Shown: in pieces, positions 54,394-63,887 of the stretch
How positions within the stretch are numbered: position 1 is the first letter of the stretch
How the letters are laid out: the number at the start of each line of letters is the position of its first letter
Assembly (NCBI GenBank): GCA_963803295.1
Contig: CAWDMC010000013.1
Coordinates: 340,098 to 404,097 of the forward strand
Direction of reading: 5' to 3'
DNA from: CAWDMC01 sp963803295
Lineage (GTDB): Bacteria; Acidobacteriota; Terriglobia; UBA7540
Length of the DNA stretch: 64,000 nt
Notes under the pieces: generated by a model
What the model saw: the letters and a program-made list of their open reading frames with translations, nothing else
Told to the model about the DNA's origin: nothing
Database searches by the model: none
Made by a program: the position numbers and the translations under genes

Positions 54394-55434
54394 ATGCGCT
54401 ATCGATTGCTCGGACGCACCGGGCTGAAAGTCTCGGAGATCTGCCTGGGCACAATGACTTTTGGCAGTAGGCCTGGACCCCGCACCGTGCCCGGCGCCGA
54501 CGAAAAGATCTCGACGGACATTCTGGATCGCTATCTCGCCTCAGGTGGCAATTTCATCGACACGGCCGACGGGTATGCAGAAGGGCGCTCGGAGGAGATC
54601 CTGGGCAAAGCTCTGAAAGGCCGACGCGATTCCGTTGTCCTCGCCACTAAGGTTTTCTTCCCTTCTGGTTCAGGAGTCAACGATAAGGGTCTTTCGCGCA
54701 AGCACATTCTTTGGGGTATCGAGGCGAGCCTGCGGCGGCTGGCCACTGACTACGTCGATCTTTACCAGGTCCATTGCTGGGATTCGCACACGCCCATCGC
54801 CGAGACGCTTTCGGCCCTCGATACGCTCGTGCAACACGGGAAGGTCCGCTCGATCGGCTGCTCTAATTTTGCCGCCTGGCAACTCGCGAAGGCGCTGGGG
54901 ATGTCGGCATTACACGGCCTCGCGCGTTTCGAGTGCCTGCAGCCGCAATACAGCCTGGTGTGCCGTTCCGCGGACCGCGAATTACTGCCGCTTTGCCGTT
55001 CGGAGGAAGTCGGCGTGATTGCCTGGAGTCCTCTGGCGGGTGGCTTCCTCAGCGGCAAGTATCGTTCGAGTCAGCCGCCTCCCGCCAGTTCGCGCCTTGC
55101 CGAATCGGATCCGGCGTCCCGCCGTTGGACTGAGCGATTCCTTACTGAAGCGAACTTCCGGCTGTTGGGAATTCTCGAGGACGTCGGGCGGGAACTGGGA
55201 AAGTCTGTTGCCCAGACCGCGTTAGCCTGGACGCTGCACGTGCCCGGCATGACCTCGGTGATCATCGGCGCGCGTACGGTGGAGCAACTTGACCAGAATC
55301 TCGGCTCGGCTGGATGGCAGTTCCCGGCGGAACTTTGGCGGAAGGTCGACGAAGCCACCGCTCTGCCGATCGAGTATCCACAGGACTTCCATTCCTGGAT
55401 CGAGCCCTTCATACACGGAGATTTGGCTGGCTAA
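54394..55434 (+). CDS. aldo/keto reductase
   Basis: 346-residue NADPH-dependent oxidoreductase of the TIM-barrel AKR superfamily. Seen: GLKVSEICLGTMTFGSRPGP, catalytic Asp and Tyr in FIDTADGYAEGRSEEILGKAL, Lys in VVLATKVFF, His in YQVHCWDSHTPI, IGCSNFAAWQLAKAL, VIAWSPLAGGFLSGKY and cofactor-binding SVIIGARTVEQLDQNL. Substrate unknown. ATG 54394. It stands directly before deoB on the same strand (17 bases apart). Confidence 0.92.
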   Translation: MRYRLLGRTGLKVSEICLGTMTFGSRPGPRTVPGADEKISTDILDRYLASGGNFIDTADGYAEGRSEEILGKALKGRRDSVVLATKVFFPSGSGVNDKGLSRKHILWGIEASLRRLATDYVDLYQVHCWDSHTPIAETLSALDTLVQHGKVRSIGCSNFAAWQLAKALGMSALHGLARFECLQPQYSLVCRSADRELLPLCRSEEVGVIAWSPLAGGFLSGKYRSSQPPPASSRLAESDPASRRWTERFLTEANFRLLGILEDVGRELGKSVAQTALAWTLHVPGMTSVIIGARTVEQLDQNLGSAGWQFPAELWRKVDEATALPIEYPQDFHSWIEPFIHGDLAG

Positions 55435-55450
55435 CCGAGTGTGGTCTCTC

Positions 55451-56626
55451 ATGGCCCCCTTCGATCGAGCCATTCTCATCGTGATGGATAGCGTCGGTAT
55501 CGGAGCCATGCCTGATGCCGAGGCTTGGGGCGATGCCGGTCGCGACACTCTGGGTCACATCGCCGAGCGGCGCGGACTTAGAGTTCCGAACCTCGCCAGG
55601 CTGGGGCTCGCCAACATTCGGCCACTCCCGGGTGTGAAGTCCGCTGCCTGTCCTGAAGGTGCGTTCGGCAAGGCAGCGCTGCTTTCACCGGGCAAAGACA
55701 CCACTGCCGGGCACTGGGAAATGGCCGGGATCATCCTGGACCAGCCGTTCCCCACTTACCCGCACGGATTCCCGCTCGAGATCATCCAGCCGTTTGAGCG
55801 TGCCATTGGGCGCCAGGTCCTCGGAAATTATCCTGCCTCCGGCACCGAGATCATCAAGCAACTCGGTGAAGAACACGTGAGGACCGGTCGCCCCATCGTC
55901 TACACTTCGGGTGACAGCGTGTTCCAAATCGCCGCCCATGAAGCGGTGATTCCCATCGAGGATCTTTATTGCATGTGCCGCCTCGCCCGAAGACTGCTGC
56001 AGGGTCCGCACCGGGTGGGGCGTGTCATCGCGCGGCCCTTTGAAGGCGAGATCGGCCGTTTCTCGCGCACCGAACGGCGTCGCGACTTTGCCGTCGAGCC
56101 GCCCTATCCCATGCTCCTAGACGTGCTGAAGGCGGCGGGCTTTGACGTTGTCGGCGTCGGCAAGATCCCCGACATATTCCTTCGCCGTGGTATTACGAGG
56201 ACGCTGCCAGGACACAATAACCAGGAGGCCCTCGAGAGCACACGGGCCGGCATCGCCGATCCTTCGTGGAGTGGCTTGCTCTTCACCAACTTGGTTGATT
56301 TCGATATGTTGTACGGCCATCGTCTGGACATCGAAGGTTACGGACAGGCTCTCGAAGCGGTGGACGCTTATCTCCCCCTGCTCCTTGACGCGATGATACC
56401 CCGGGATCTGTTGATCCTCACTGCAGACCATGGCTGCGATCCACTGGGACCCAGCACCGATCACTCGCGCGAGTACGTCCCGGTGCTGGCGAGCGGCCCT
56501 GCGGTGCGTGCGGTGGATCTCGGCACGCGCGCCAGCCTGGCGGACCTCGGCCAGACCATCGCCGGCAACTTCGGCTTGGGAATCCCACACGGCACCAGCT
56601 TCTTGCGGGAGATCGCCGGTTCTTAG
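55451..56626 (+). CDS. deoB: phosphopentomutase
   Basis: 391-residue alkaline-phosphatase-superfamily enzyme converting (deoxy)ribose 1-phosphate and 5-phosphate in nucleoside salvage. Seen: metal-binding DSVGIGAMPDAEAWGDAG, active-site Thr in GKDTTAGHWEMAG, VIPIEDLYCMC, HRVGRVIARPFEG, FTNLVDFDMLYGHRLD and TADHGCDPLGPSTDHSREYVP. Length is close to the usual 390-410. Start ATG 55451 is inside a longer frame (to 55289) that lies within the aldo/keto reductase gene. Ribosome site weak. Confidence 0.95.
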   Translation: MAPFDRAILIVMDSVGIGAMPDAEAWGDAGRDTLGHIAERRGLRVPNLARLGLANIRPLPGVKSAACPEGAFGKAALLSPGKDTTAGHWEMAGIILDQPFPTYPHGFPLEIIQPFERAIGRQVLGNYPASGTEIIKQLGEEHVRTGRPIVYTSGDSVFQIAAHEAVIPIEDLYCMCRLARRLLQGPHRVGRVIARPFEGEIGRFSRTERRRDFAVEPPYPMLLDVLKAAGFDVVGVGKIPDIFLRRGITRTLPGHNNQEALESTRAGIADPSWSGLLFTNLVDFDMLYGHRLDIEGYGQALEAVDAYLPLLLDAMIPRDLLILTADHGCDPLGPSTDHSREYVPVLASGPAVRAVDLGTRASLADLGQTIAGNFGLGIPHGTSFLREIAGS

Positions 56627-56670
56627 AACCTCACGGCACCATGCGGCCACTCCATATTGAGGCACCTGCG

Positions 56671-57525
56671 CTAATCCCCGCAATCCTCGCTCTCAGAACT
56701 CCGCTTTTTAGTCTCTCTACGGTGCTCCGCGTTCTCTGCGGTGAAATCTGCTTTCTCCCCGCCCTCATCCCCAAAACCCAGCTTCCACTGGATCTGCGCC
56801 AGGATGCCGCCCAGGATCTTGGCATCATTGTTAGTGAGTCCTCGATCGAGCAGCACTCTGCGCAACTTGATGAGGGTGGGAGCGCGATCCTTCGGTTTGA
56901 GATAGCCGACATAGTCCAGCACCCGGGCGGCGCGATCGAAGATGTGTTCCAGCGAATGCTGGTTGGCAGGATCGGAGAGGTGTACTCGGGGTTCGCCCGA
57001 TTGACGGGAGACGAATCCAGCCCGCGCCAGCTCGTAGCAGCAGACCGCCACGGCTTGTCCGAGATTCATCGAGGGGCAGGCGGCGCTGGTGGGAATCTGC
57101 AGGAGTGCATGACAGAAGCTGAGGTCCTCCCTGGAGAGTCCGGTCTTCTCAGAGCCAAACAGGATCGCGCCAACCTCGTGCGCCCGGCCGGCTGGTCCAG
57201 TCTTGAGACGTGATTCGAGCCACCCCGGCAGATCGGGAAGAGGCAACGGATCGCGATCCAGATTGCGCCTCGATCCGGAGGTAGTGCCCAGCACAAGGGT
57301 ACAGTCTCCGATCGCCTGACTCAGGCGCTCGACGGCGCGAGCCTGCCGCACCAGATCCTCCGCGCCTACGGCAGACCGCGTCTCCTGCCAGATCGGGTCG
57401 TAGGGCGAAACCACGACGAGATCCTGGATACCAAAGTTAGTCATCGCTCGTGCCGCCGCCCCGATATTCAGAGGATTGCGGGGCCGCACCAGGACGACGC
57501 GCCAGCTAAGTTCTGACGTTATCAT
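56671..57525 (-). CDS. TrmJ-like SPOUT RNA 2'-O-methyltransferase
   Basis: 284-residue SpoU/TrmH-type methylase, most like TrmJ (tRNA Cm32/Um32 methylation). Seen: VVLVRPRNPLNIGAAARAMTNFG, LVVVSPYDPIW, LVLGTTSGSRR, ILFGSEKTGLSREDL (SAM-binding knot), IPTSAACPSMNLGQAVAVCCYELAR and a TrmJ-like C-terminal domain. The last residues TAENAEHRRE resemble a dispersed repeat that has run into the gene. ATG 57525. It converges with deoB (44 bases between). Confidence 0.88.
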   Translation of the reverse strand: MITSELSWRVVLVRPRNPLNIGAAARAMTNFGIQDLVVVSPYDPIWQETRSAVGAEDLVRQARAVERLSQAIGDCTLVLGTTSGSRRNLDRDPLPLPDLPGWLESRLKTGPAGRAHEVGAILFGSEKTGLSREDLSFCHALLQIPTSAACPSMNLGQAVAVCCYELARAGFVSRQSGEPRVHLSDPANQHSLEHIFDRAARVLDYVGYLKPKDRAPTLIKLRRVLLDRGLTNNDAKILGGILAQIQWKLGFGDEGGEKADFTAENAEHRRETKKRSSESEDCGD

Positions 57526-57551
57526 TCCGAAATTGTATCAGCTTATTCCCG

Positions 57552-58748
57552 TTACTTCGGTGGAGCCGCCGACTTCGGCTGATCGTCGGGCGTGACGTTG
57601 ATGATCCGGACCTTGGACTTGAACTGCTTGTAGTTCGTGTAACGGATGATTTCCTTGATGTGCACGGGGCCGGTAGGGAAGTAAAGGGTGTCGTCCGCCA
57701 GGGTGAAGGTGGGGAACCAAAATTTGCCGTCGATCTGCTCGCGCCAAGTGTCGAATCGCGGGAAAAGGTTCTCGCCATTCTTGGTCTTGAGCTCAGGCAC
57801 CTGCTTGCCTTCTGATTTCACAATTTGCAGATCGCGATCATCAACCCAAACTGTCCCCTTGAAGTACTGCTTGCCTTTCTGCAGCTCTTTCGGGCGAATG
57901 GAGAAGACATAGGCGGTAATCTGATCCACTTTCACGTGGCCCATGTACTGGACGTCGTATTCCGACAGTTCAGTCGAGGTGAGCACAAAGGGCTGGATGC
58001 TGCGCATCGCGTCCAGATCCTGCTCGGTCATGATGACATCCTTCAGGGTATTCACCGGCGCGTAAGTGATGTGCTCGATGCGGCGTCCAGAATCGTCATA
58101 GAGGATATCCCATTCCTGGTCGAAGGTACCCGTGACCTCGTTGTCAGGGCCCAGGGTTTGGACCTTATTGATTTGGTGGTAAGTGTAATTGTCGCGCGCC
58201 TCTTTGAAGAGCTTCTCCTTGGCAGTGAATTCCTGAATGATCTGCTGAATCTGGGCCGCGCTGGGATCGCTCAATTCCGGTCCCTTGGCGGGCATGGGCG
58301 TACGGGTGGCGGCGGCACGCAGGACCGGCCCGCCGGAGTCGCCTGAGGTCGCGATTGATCTTGTATTCGAATCCGGCGGAGCTGCGGACGCAGGAGTAGA
58401 CGCGGCGGTAGATGGAGCAGCGGAGGGCGCCGGGGCTGCGGCAGCTGTTTGCGTAGGCGGTGCGCTACGGACGTTCTGGCCGGCTTTCTGCAAGGCGTCG
58501 ATGACTTCGTCGGAAGCGCCGTCGTCGTGCAGCTTCTTCGCCAAATCCGGGGTCATCTGGAAGTCGACACCGCGCTCACCGATCAAGGCAATCAGCTTCT
58601 CCGGCGTTGCCCCGCCAATAAGGAGGAGCCGGACATCATCGGAGCTAAGGGGCTTGCCAGCCCCACTGGACGGCGCCGCTGTGGCTATCGCCAACAACAT
58701 GACGGCTGCGGCCAGCGCCAATCTCGCGTAGTTCTTCATGACCCTCAT
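57552..58748 (-). CDS. secreted outer-membrane lipoprotein-sorting-like protein
   Basis: 398 residues. Signal peptide (ALAAAVMLLAIATAAPSSGAG), then DVRLLLIGGATPEKLIALI and a Pro/Ala/Ser-rich linker. The C-terminal domain (about residues 165-390) has LolA-like features: ITAYVFSIRPKELQKGKQYFKGTVWVDDRDLQIVKSEGKQVPE, FDTWREQIDGKFWFPTF, VHIKEIIRYTNYKQFKSKVRIINV. Role unknown; similar genes occur near lipoprotein sorting. Start ATG 58748 or 58739. It is read in the same direction as the small genes upstream. Confidence 0.75.
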   Translation of the reverse strand: MRVMKNYARLALAAAVMLLAIATAAPSSGAGKPLSSDDVRLLLIGGATPEKLIALIGERGVDFQMTPDLAKKLHDDGASDEVIDALQKAGQNVRSAPPTQTAAAAPAPSAAPSTAASTPASAAPPDSNTRSIATSGDSGGPVLRAAATRTPMPAKGPELSDPSAAQIQQIIQEFTAKEKLFKEARDNYTYHQINKVQTLGPDNEVTGTFDQEWDILYDDSGRRIEHITYAPVNTLKDVIMTEQDLDAMRSIQPFVLTSTELSEYDVQYMGHVKVDQITAYVFSIRPKELQKGKQYFKGTVWVDDRDLQIVKSEGKQVPELKTKNGENLFPRFDTWREQIDGKFWFPTFTLADDTLYFPTGPVHIKEIIRYTNYKQFKSKVRIINVTPDDQPKSAAPPK

Positions 58749-58897
58749 CTCAACGTCGGGCCGGATATCATTGCGCCGCGACCGAACCTCAGCCTACCGA
58801 ACCAACCGACGCGTGGCGATCAAACCAGCATCTTTTGAGACTCCCACGGTTGGGTTAGATTTTAACTGGGGCCGCCGAGTTGTCTGGAAGCGACTCA

Positions 58898-59065
58898 CTA
58901 TCGCGCGCGGCGACGGTTCTTGAGCCGCATCTGGCGAAGCTTCCGGCGGTTCCGCTTGGGCTTGGAGATCGAGAAGCCTGCACTGCCGGCGCGGCGCACC
59001 TTGTACCCAGCCCCGCTGCCTGAGCCTTCCGGCCCGCTGGCCGGCGTGGTATTTTCCTGATCCAT
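58898..59065 (-). CDS. small Arg/Lys-rich protein
   Basis: 55 residues. A Gly/Ser/Pro N-terminus MDQENTTPASGPEGSGSG is followed by YKVRRAGSAGFSISKPKRNR and a very basic tail (RKLRQMRLKNRRRAR). ATG 59065 has GAGGGG about 7 nt upstream and follows the preceding gene's stop by 10 bases, so it is co-transcribed. The size and charge suggest binding to nucleic acid or the ribosome, but no family is certain. Confidence 0.6.
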   Translation of the reverse strand: MDQENTTPASGPEGSGSGAGYKVRRAGSAGFSISKPKRNRRKLRQMRLKNRRRAR

Positions 59066-59075
59066 ATGCACCCCT

Positions 59076-59615
59076 CTAACGAATCTGAATCTGAATCAGC
59101 TCGGCGAAATCACCTGCTGCTTGAGCTTTAAAACGGACCGTAGCCTGTTTGTTCTTAAGGCCCTCGAGTTCGGCCAACCCCACCTGCTTCCCGGCCATCC
59201 AGATTGCGGTCGAGTGTGTAACTCGGAAATCGTAATCCACATCCTCCGACTGCAGGACGGTGGTCGTGACCTTGTGGTGCACGGTCCGCTTTCCGTCGAT
59301 AGAATCGTAGTTCTTGCTCTCCACGGAGATTGTTTTGGGCGGGGTCTTCGCGTTCAAGGTCAACACCAGAAGGCCGTCGCGGCGCACCACCATCATTATC
59401 GAACCTTTGATTGTCTCGGGTGCTGAGGAGAGGCGCGTATTTCCGGGGTTGCCTTCGGCGCTGCGCTGAACGATGCTTCCGCTCGAAGCCGGGGGCGACT
59501 GGGTCGAACCCGAGGCGGCGTCAGGCTTCGGCTCCTGTTCTCCCTGAGCCCGCGAGCCGGACAGGGCAAGCAATGCGAACAGGCTGACGAGCACCATCCT
59601 TTTGATCATACTCAT
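59076..59615 (-). CDS. secreted protein of unknown function
   Basis: 179 residues with a signal peptide (MVLVSLFALLALSGSRAQG), then a Gln/Ser/Pro-rich linker and a C-terminal part GSIMMVVRRDGLLVLTLNAKTPPKTISVESKNYDSIDGKRTVHHK. No family recognised. ATG 59615 or 59609. The small basic gene follows 10 bases downstream. Confidence 0.6.
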   Translation of the reverse strand: MSMIKRMVLVSLFALLALSGSRAQGEQEPKPDAASGSTQSPPASSGSIVQRSAEGNPGNTRLSSAPETIKGSIMMVVRRDGLLVLTLNAKTPPKTISVESKNYDSIDGKRTVHHKVTTTVLQSEDVDYDFRVTHSTAIWMAGKQVGLAELEGLKNKQATVRFKAQAAGDFAELIQIQIR

Positions 59616-59763
59616 CCTTATCCGGCGTCGGAACTCTCACCTATGGTGAGTCTTGCTAGCATACCTGAGACTCTACCTGATTCGAAAGGAAATGGCGATG
59701 AAAGAGATGGAAGCGATGGAAGGGTACCCGAAGGTGACTGCGGCAGACGAATGTCATAAAGAA

Positions 59764-59785
59764 GGGCCGCCCTTGTAGACGGCCC
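59764..59785 (-). terminator. intrinsic terminator after the DUF5818-like gene
   Basis: GGGCCG/CGGCCC stem with a 10-base loop, followed on the minus strand by TTCTTTAT. It sits 50 bases beyond the stop of the gene at 59837-60154. Confidence 0.65.
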
Positions 59786-59836
59786 ACTAGTCGCATCGAA
59801 TAAAAATTACCGTCGTCCGGATCCGGATCCGAGGAA

Positions 59837-60154
59837 CTAAGCCCCACCAGCCTTCTCCACGCTTTTGACGGTGATGGAGTCGCCCTTCACCGTGCCTGTA
59901 ACCTTCACAGAGTCCCCGGCCAGGCCCTTGAACTTATCCTGATCATCAAGCTTGTAAACCTTGCCGCCCGAGACCAGAACGTAGCTGGCTCCTCCATCGA
60001 CGCACTTCTGCACACAGGCTTTGGCCTCGTCACTTGCCGTGGCATGCTTCACGCCACAATTAGAATCACTTACTGTTCCGGTTAGGGTCTTTGCCATTGC
60101 GAGGCCAGCAAATACCAGCAACGTGGCCGACAACAACACGATCTTCCTCAACAT
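59837..60154 (-). CDS. secreted DUF5818-like protein
   Basis: 105 residues. Signal peptide (KIVLLSATLLVFAGLAMA), then TLTGTVSDSNCGVKHATASDEAKACVQKCVDGGASYVLVSGGKVYKL, ending DSITVKSVEKAGGA. The Cys pattern (SNCG, ACVQKC) and OB-like end are typical of this family in acidobacteria. Function unknown. ATG 60154 with GAGGAGGG about 7 nt before. A longer frame to 60178 is not needed. Confidence 0.82.
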   Translation of the reverse strand: MLRKIVLLSATLLVFAGLAMAKTLTGTVSDSNCGVKHATASDEAKACVQKCVDGGASYVLVSGGKVYKLDDQDKFKGLAGDSVKVTGTVKGDSITVKSVEKAGGA

Positions 60155-60361
60155 GGTGTTTCCCTCCTCTTTAGACAAACGATTTTGTACTCTCCGACCT
60201 TAAGGGACGCCCCCCGGGCCACCCTCTATTCATAACGCTGAAAAAGGGACTGGAACATACTCTAACCCCTTACTCTTTAGAATGCAATACCTGAAGACAC
60301 AATAGAGCCAAAATACGAAGTCGTATGCCTGTGATGGCGGAGCCTGACTGGCGACTGGCTC

Positions 60362-61396
60362 TCACTGAGGAGAAACGGGGGAGCGCAATTGGACGAGGTC
60401 TGGTGCTGGCGCAAAAGCCTCGCGATCCTGGGGGTCGCGCCAGAAGTCGATCATCGCCACTTGCTGGACACAGGAAACGGTACAACGGGGGGCGCAAGGC
60501 TTGCGGGTGTAATACTCGTGCTTGACCTGCTCGTAGGTATACTTGGCCAGAGGAATGCCCGGATAGCCGCGGGTTTGGGAACAATAGTGCACAAGGCCGT
60601 CCTCGCAAATATACAGATAGCGGCTTCCGGCCCGGCATCGCCAATTGTTGGGCTTGCCCTGGGCAATGTTCTTCTGGAAATGGTTCAAGCGGGCGTAAGA
60701 CGCCTTTCCCATTTTCATGATTTCAGCGTAGATCTCCTGCTGTCGCGGGCCCAGGGGTTGGAGTTGGCCGGTGCTGTCGTGCAGGATGCCGACTGTGCTG
60801 GTGAGGCCAAGTTCCAAGGCGCGCCGGGCCACGGTTAGGGCGTCCTCCGGATTGCGCACCGGGCTGCCCAGCACGGAGTTGATATTTACATGGAATTCAG
60901 CGTACTCGGCAAGCATCTGCAACTTCTTGTCGAGCACCTTCAGGCTCTTTTTCGAAACGTCATCCGGCATGACGTTGTCGATCGAGATCTGCAGGTGGTC
61001 GAGGCCGGCGTGGTTGAGTCGTTTGATCCTTTCCGGCGTCAGCAGGTAGCCATTGGTGATGAGCCCGGCCAAGATGGTGTGCTTGCGGATGCGCCGGATG
61101 ATCTCGTCCAAATCGGGATGCAGCAGGGGTTCGCCGCCGCTGATGGTGATGATGGTGGTGCGCAGGCGCCGCAAATGATCGATGCGGCGGAGCATTTCCT
61201 CGGTCGGTACCGGCTGCGAGAAATTGTCGAACTCGTTGCAATAGGTGCAAGAGAGATTACAACGCCGGATCGGAATAATGTGCGCGTCGACGGGGTGGGT
61301 CTTCGATAGCAACCCCCTCATGATCATCCGCCATTCGCGGTACTGGCGGCTTACGGCGCCTAGTCTTCGTTTGAGCTGATGGCGGTTCATGGGCAA
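60362..61396 (-). CDS. radical SAM protein with SPASM-like C-terminus
   Basis: 344-residue iron-sulfur enzyme. The SAM-cluster motif CNLSCTYC (CxxxCxxC) lies about residues 46-53, followed by ISGGEPLLHPDLDEII, LAGLITNGYLL and LQISIDNV, the radical SAM core. C-terminal Cys residues (CRAGSRYLYICEDGLVHYCSQ and CAPRCTVSC) suggest auxiliary clusters of SPASM type. The substrate is unknown; relatives mature peptides or modify sugars or lipids. No peptide substrate gene is visible nearby. ATG 61396 or the next Met. It stands divergent from the GH36 gene. Confidence 0.85.
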   Translation of the reverse strand: MPMNRHQLKRRLGAVSRQYREWRMIMRGLLSKTHPVDAHIIPIRRCNLSCTYCNEFDNFSQPVPTEEMLRRIDHLRRLRTTIITISGGEPLLHPDLDEIIRRIRKHTILAGLITNGYLLTPERIKRLNHAGLDHLQISIDNVMPDDVSKKSLKVLDKKLQMLAEYAEFHVNINSVLGSPVRNPEDALTVARRALELGLTSTVGILHDSTGQLQPLGPRQQEIYAEIMKMGKASYARLNHFQKNIAQGKPNNWRCRAGSRYLYICEDGLVHYCSQTRGYPGIPLAKYTYEQVKHEYYTRKPCAPRCTVSCVQQVAMIDFWRDPQDREAFAPAPDLVQLRSPVSPQ

Positions 61397-61687
61397 AACG
61401 GTCAGTCTTTCCGGGCAGACTGAAGGTCCCGCGAATCTTGCGAGCAGAGCCTTGCGAGTAAGCTCTTGAGTTCCCGCAGACCGCTTCTTAGACTATCTGA
61501 CCCCCCTTAGCCGGACAACCAGAAAAGTGTGAACGGCGAAAAACGGCGTCCGAGATGTCCTCCGGCCTCGCTTAATGGCTAAGTTATAGAAAAAAGGCAA
61601 TATGATAAGATTGTCGGGCAGCGGTCCAGGTTGGTCCGGTGGGAGGCCGGGAGGCCAGATTGAAACCGGAGCGAGGAAAGCACCATC

Positions 61688-63863
61688 ATGCAGGGAAACT
61701 CCGAACTAAAGCGAATGAACGTGTGGCTCGCACTGCTCATCGTTGCGGTAACGCTTGCCGCAAACATGGGCAGCGTCAAAGCGAGCGAAGTGTCCCAAGC
61801 GGACGAGATGCGGCATAAGACAGAATGGCTGGAGCGGCACCTGATCCGTGACCGATCCAGTCTGCCGTTCTCCTTCACCTATGGACATCAGGGCTCCAGC
61901 GAATTGCTGCCAGCGTGGAACAGCAAGAGGGAGACGCAGCAACTCGAAGGCGCCCGCATCGAGCGCACCTTCATCTGGACGGATCCGAAGACCGGTCTCG
62001 AGGTTCGACTCGTCGCGATAGACTTTAAAGACTTTCCCGTGATCGAGTGGACAATGTATTTCAAAAATGGAGGTCAGACCGATACGCCGATCCTGGAAGA
62101 TATCCAGCCCCTCGATTCGATCTTTTCGCTGACCGACAAAGGCGTTCCTACCATCCTCTACTCCAAGGGTTGCGGCGACATGGACACCTACTCGCTCGAG
62201 AAGAAGCCGCTGAATCAACTCGAATCACTTCGCTTCTCGAATGAAGGGGGCGGCAAGACGGTCGCAACCATACCGTTCTTCGATATCCTGACGCACGGGC
62301 GGGGCCTGATTGGCGCCATAGGATGGCCCGGCAGATGGACAATCTCGATCGAACATCCCACCGATGCGGCGATTACGGTCAGAGCCGGCATGACAAACAC
62401 GCATCTCACACTGCACCCAGGTGAGGAGATTCGAACACCGTTAGTCCTCCTGCTGCCCTGGAGAGGTGATGCTATCGATGCTCATAACCTGCTGCGGCGA
62501 CAGATCCTGAAATACCATACGCCCCATTATGACGGGAAGCCGGTTGTGCTGCCCGTATCCCATGCCGGGTGGGGCGGAATGAAAACCACCACCAGCCTGC
62601 GTCTTATCGACGAGATCACGAAGGAAAGAATGGGATTCGAAAACTTTTGGATGGACGCCGGATGGTACGGCGCAGATCGTCAAGTGGACGAGTTTCAGAT
62701 CTTCGGCAAAGAAGACTGGTTTCTGCACGCAGGAAACTGGAGAGTCAACAGAATCCCTCATCCGGATGGTCTGAAACCGATAAGTGACGCGGCCCACGCC
62801 AAGGATATGAAATACCTGCTCTGGTTCGAGCCCGAACGAGCCGTGGTCGGAACACCGCTAACCTTGGAGCATCCGGAGTGGTTCATTGGCGAGGAACAGA
62901 CCAACTTTGAAGGCGATGTCAAGCGGCCGCTGGTTAAATTCCGCCTGTTTGATTTCGGCAATCCCACGGCCAGGCGATTCATGACCGATTGGATCTCAGA
63001 TTTTATTACGAGTCAGGGCATTGACATTTACCGGCAGGACTGCAACTTTGCTCTCGGCCGTTTCTGGTCGGCGGCAGATACGCGTGACCGCCAGGGGATC
63101 ACGGAAATACGGTATGCGGAGGGACTCCTCGCCTTCTGGGACGAACTACGGCAGAAGCACCCGCAACTGATTCTGGATATCACTCAACGAGGCGATCTGG
63201 AGTCGATATCGCGAGGGGTGGACCTCACCCGGGCCGACTATCCGGTTTCGCCCGACGCCGATCCAATCGGGAACCAGGTCAGTACGCAAGGCCTGGCTTA
63301 CTGGCGCCCCCATTTCGGAACCTGCCTCCAGACCCGGGCGCACGACACATACCTTTTCCGCAGCGGTTTCTCACCCGGATTGGCGTTCGCGCTCTTCAAT
63401 GTCGCTGGAACCGAAAACGAAGTCGGCCGTTTTATTCCACCTGACTTTCCCTTCGACTGGCTCCGAACTATGGTGGAGCAGCTCAAGCGCGTGCGGCCGT
63501 ACTATTACGGTGATTACTACCCGTTGCTGCCCTGCAGCACGAATGCCGATTGCGCCCCCGGAAGAGGCGGGAAGGGAACGTAGTGCAGCATTTGAATGGG
63601 CCGCCTGGCAGCTTAATCGTCCCGAACAGGGCGACGGGATTGTCCAGGCTTTCCGGCGTCCCAGGTGCGACGAGACGACGAAAACTGTTCGCCTCCGGCG
63701 ACTGGACGCTACTGCAACGTACCGGATTACCAACTTTGATGTTGTAGGCTCTGTGACGCTATCCGGCAGGGACTTGATGGAAAAGGGCTACACCGTGGAA
63801 ATCAGGGATAAGCCAGGCGCCGCCGTACTCAGCTACAAGCGAATGAACCCACCGGCTCACTAA
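61688..63863 (+). CDS. secreted GH36 alpha-galactosidase (one-base frameshift)
   Basis: 724-residue glycoside hydrolase after repair. Signal segment (WLALLIVAVTLAANMGSVKA), N-terminal beta-sandwich, then a GH36 barrel: MGFENFWMDAGWYG, LWFEPERAVVGTPL, nucleophile region YRQDCNFALGRFW, ITQRGDLESISRGVDLTRADYP, and YYGDYYPLLPCST. The frame breaks at about 63555: removing one C of CCCCC joins CAP to EEAGRERSAAFEWAAWQLNR, which continues to the stop at 63863. Start ATG 61688. It likely releases galactose from plant or microbial oligosaccharides outside the cell. As read, the protein would be cut after 631 residues. Confidence 0.86.
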
Positions 63864-63887
63864 CGCCGCGCCATAAGCAAGTGTAGC

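Noticed and set aside
5140..63560. Programmed +1 frameshifting as explanation of the broken genes
   Set aside because: The sites share no motif or common stop-codon context, and they hit unrelated genes. Sequencing error or mutation is simpler.
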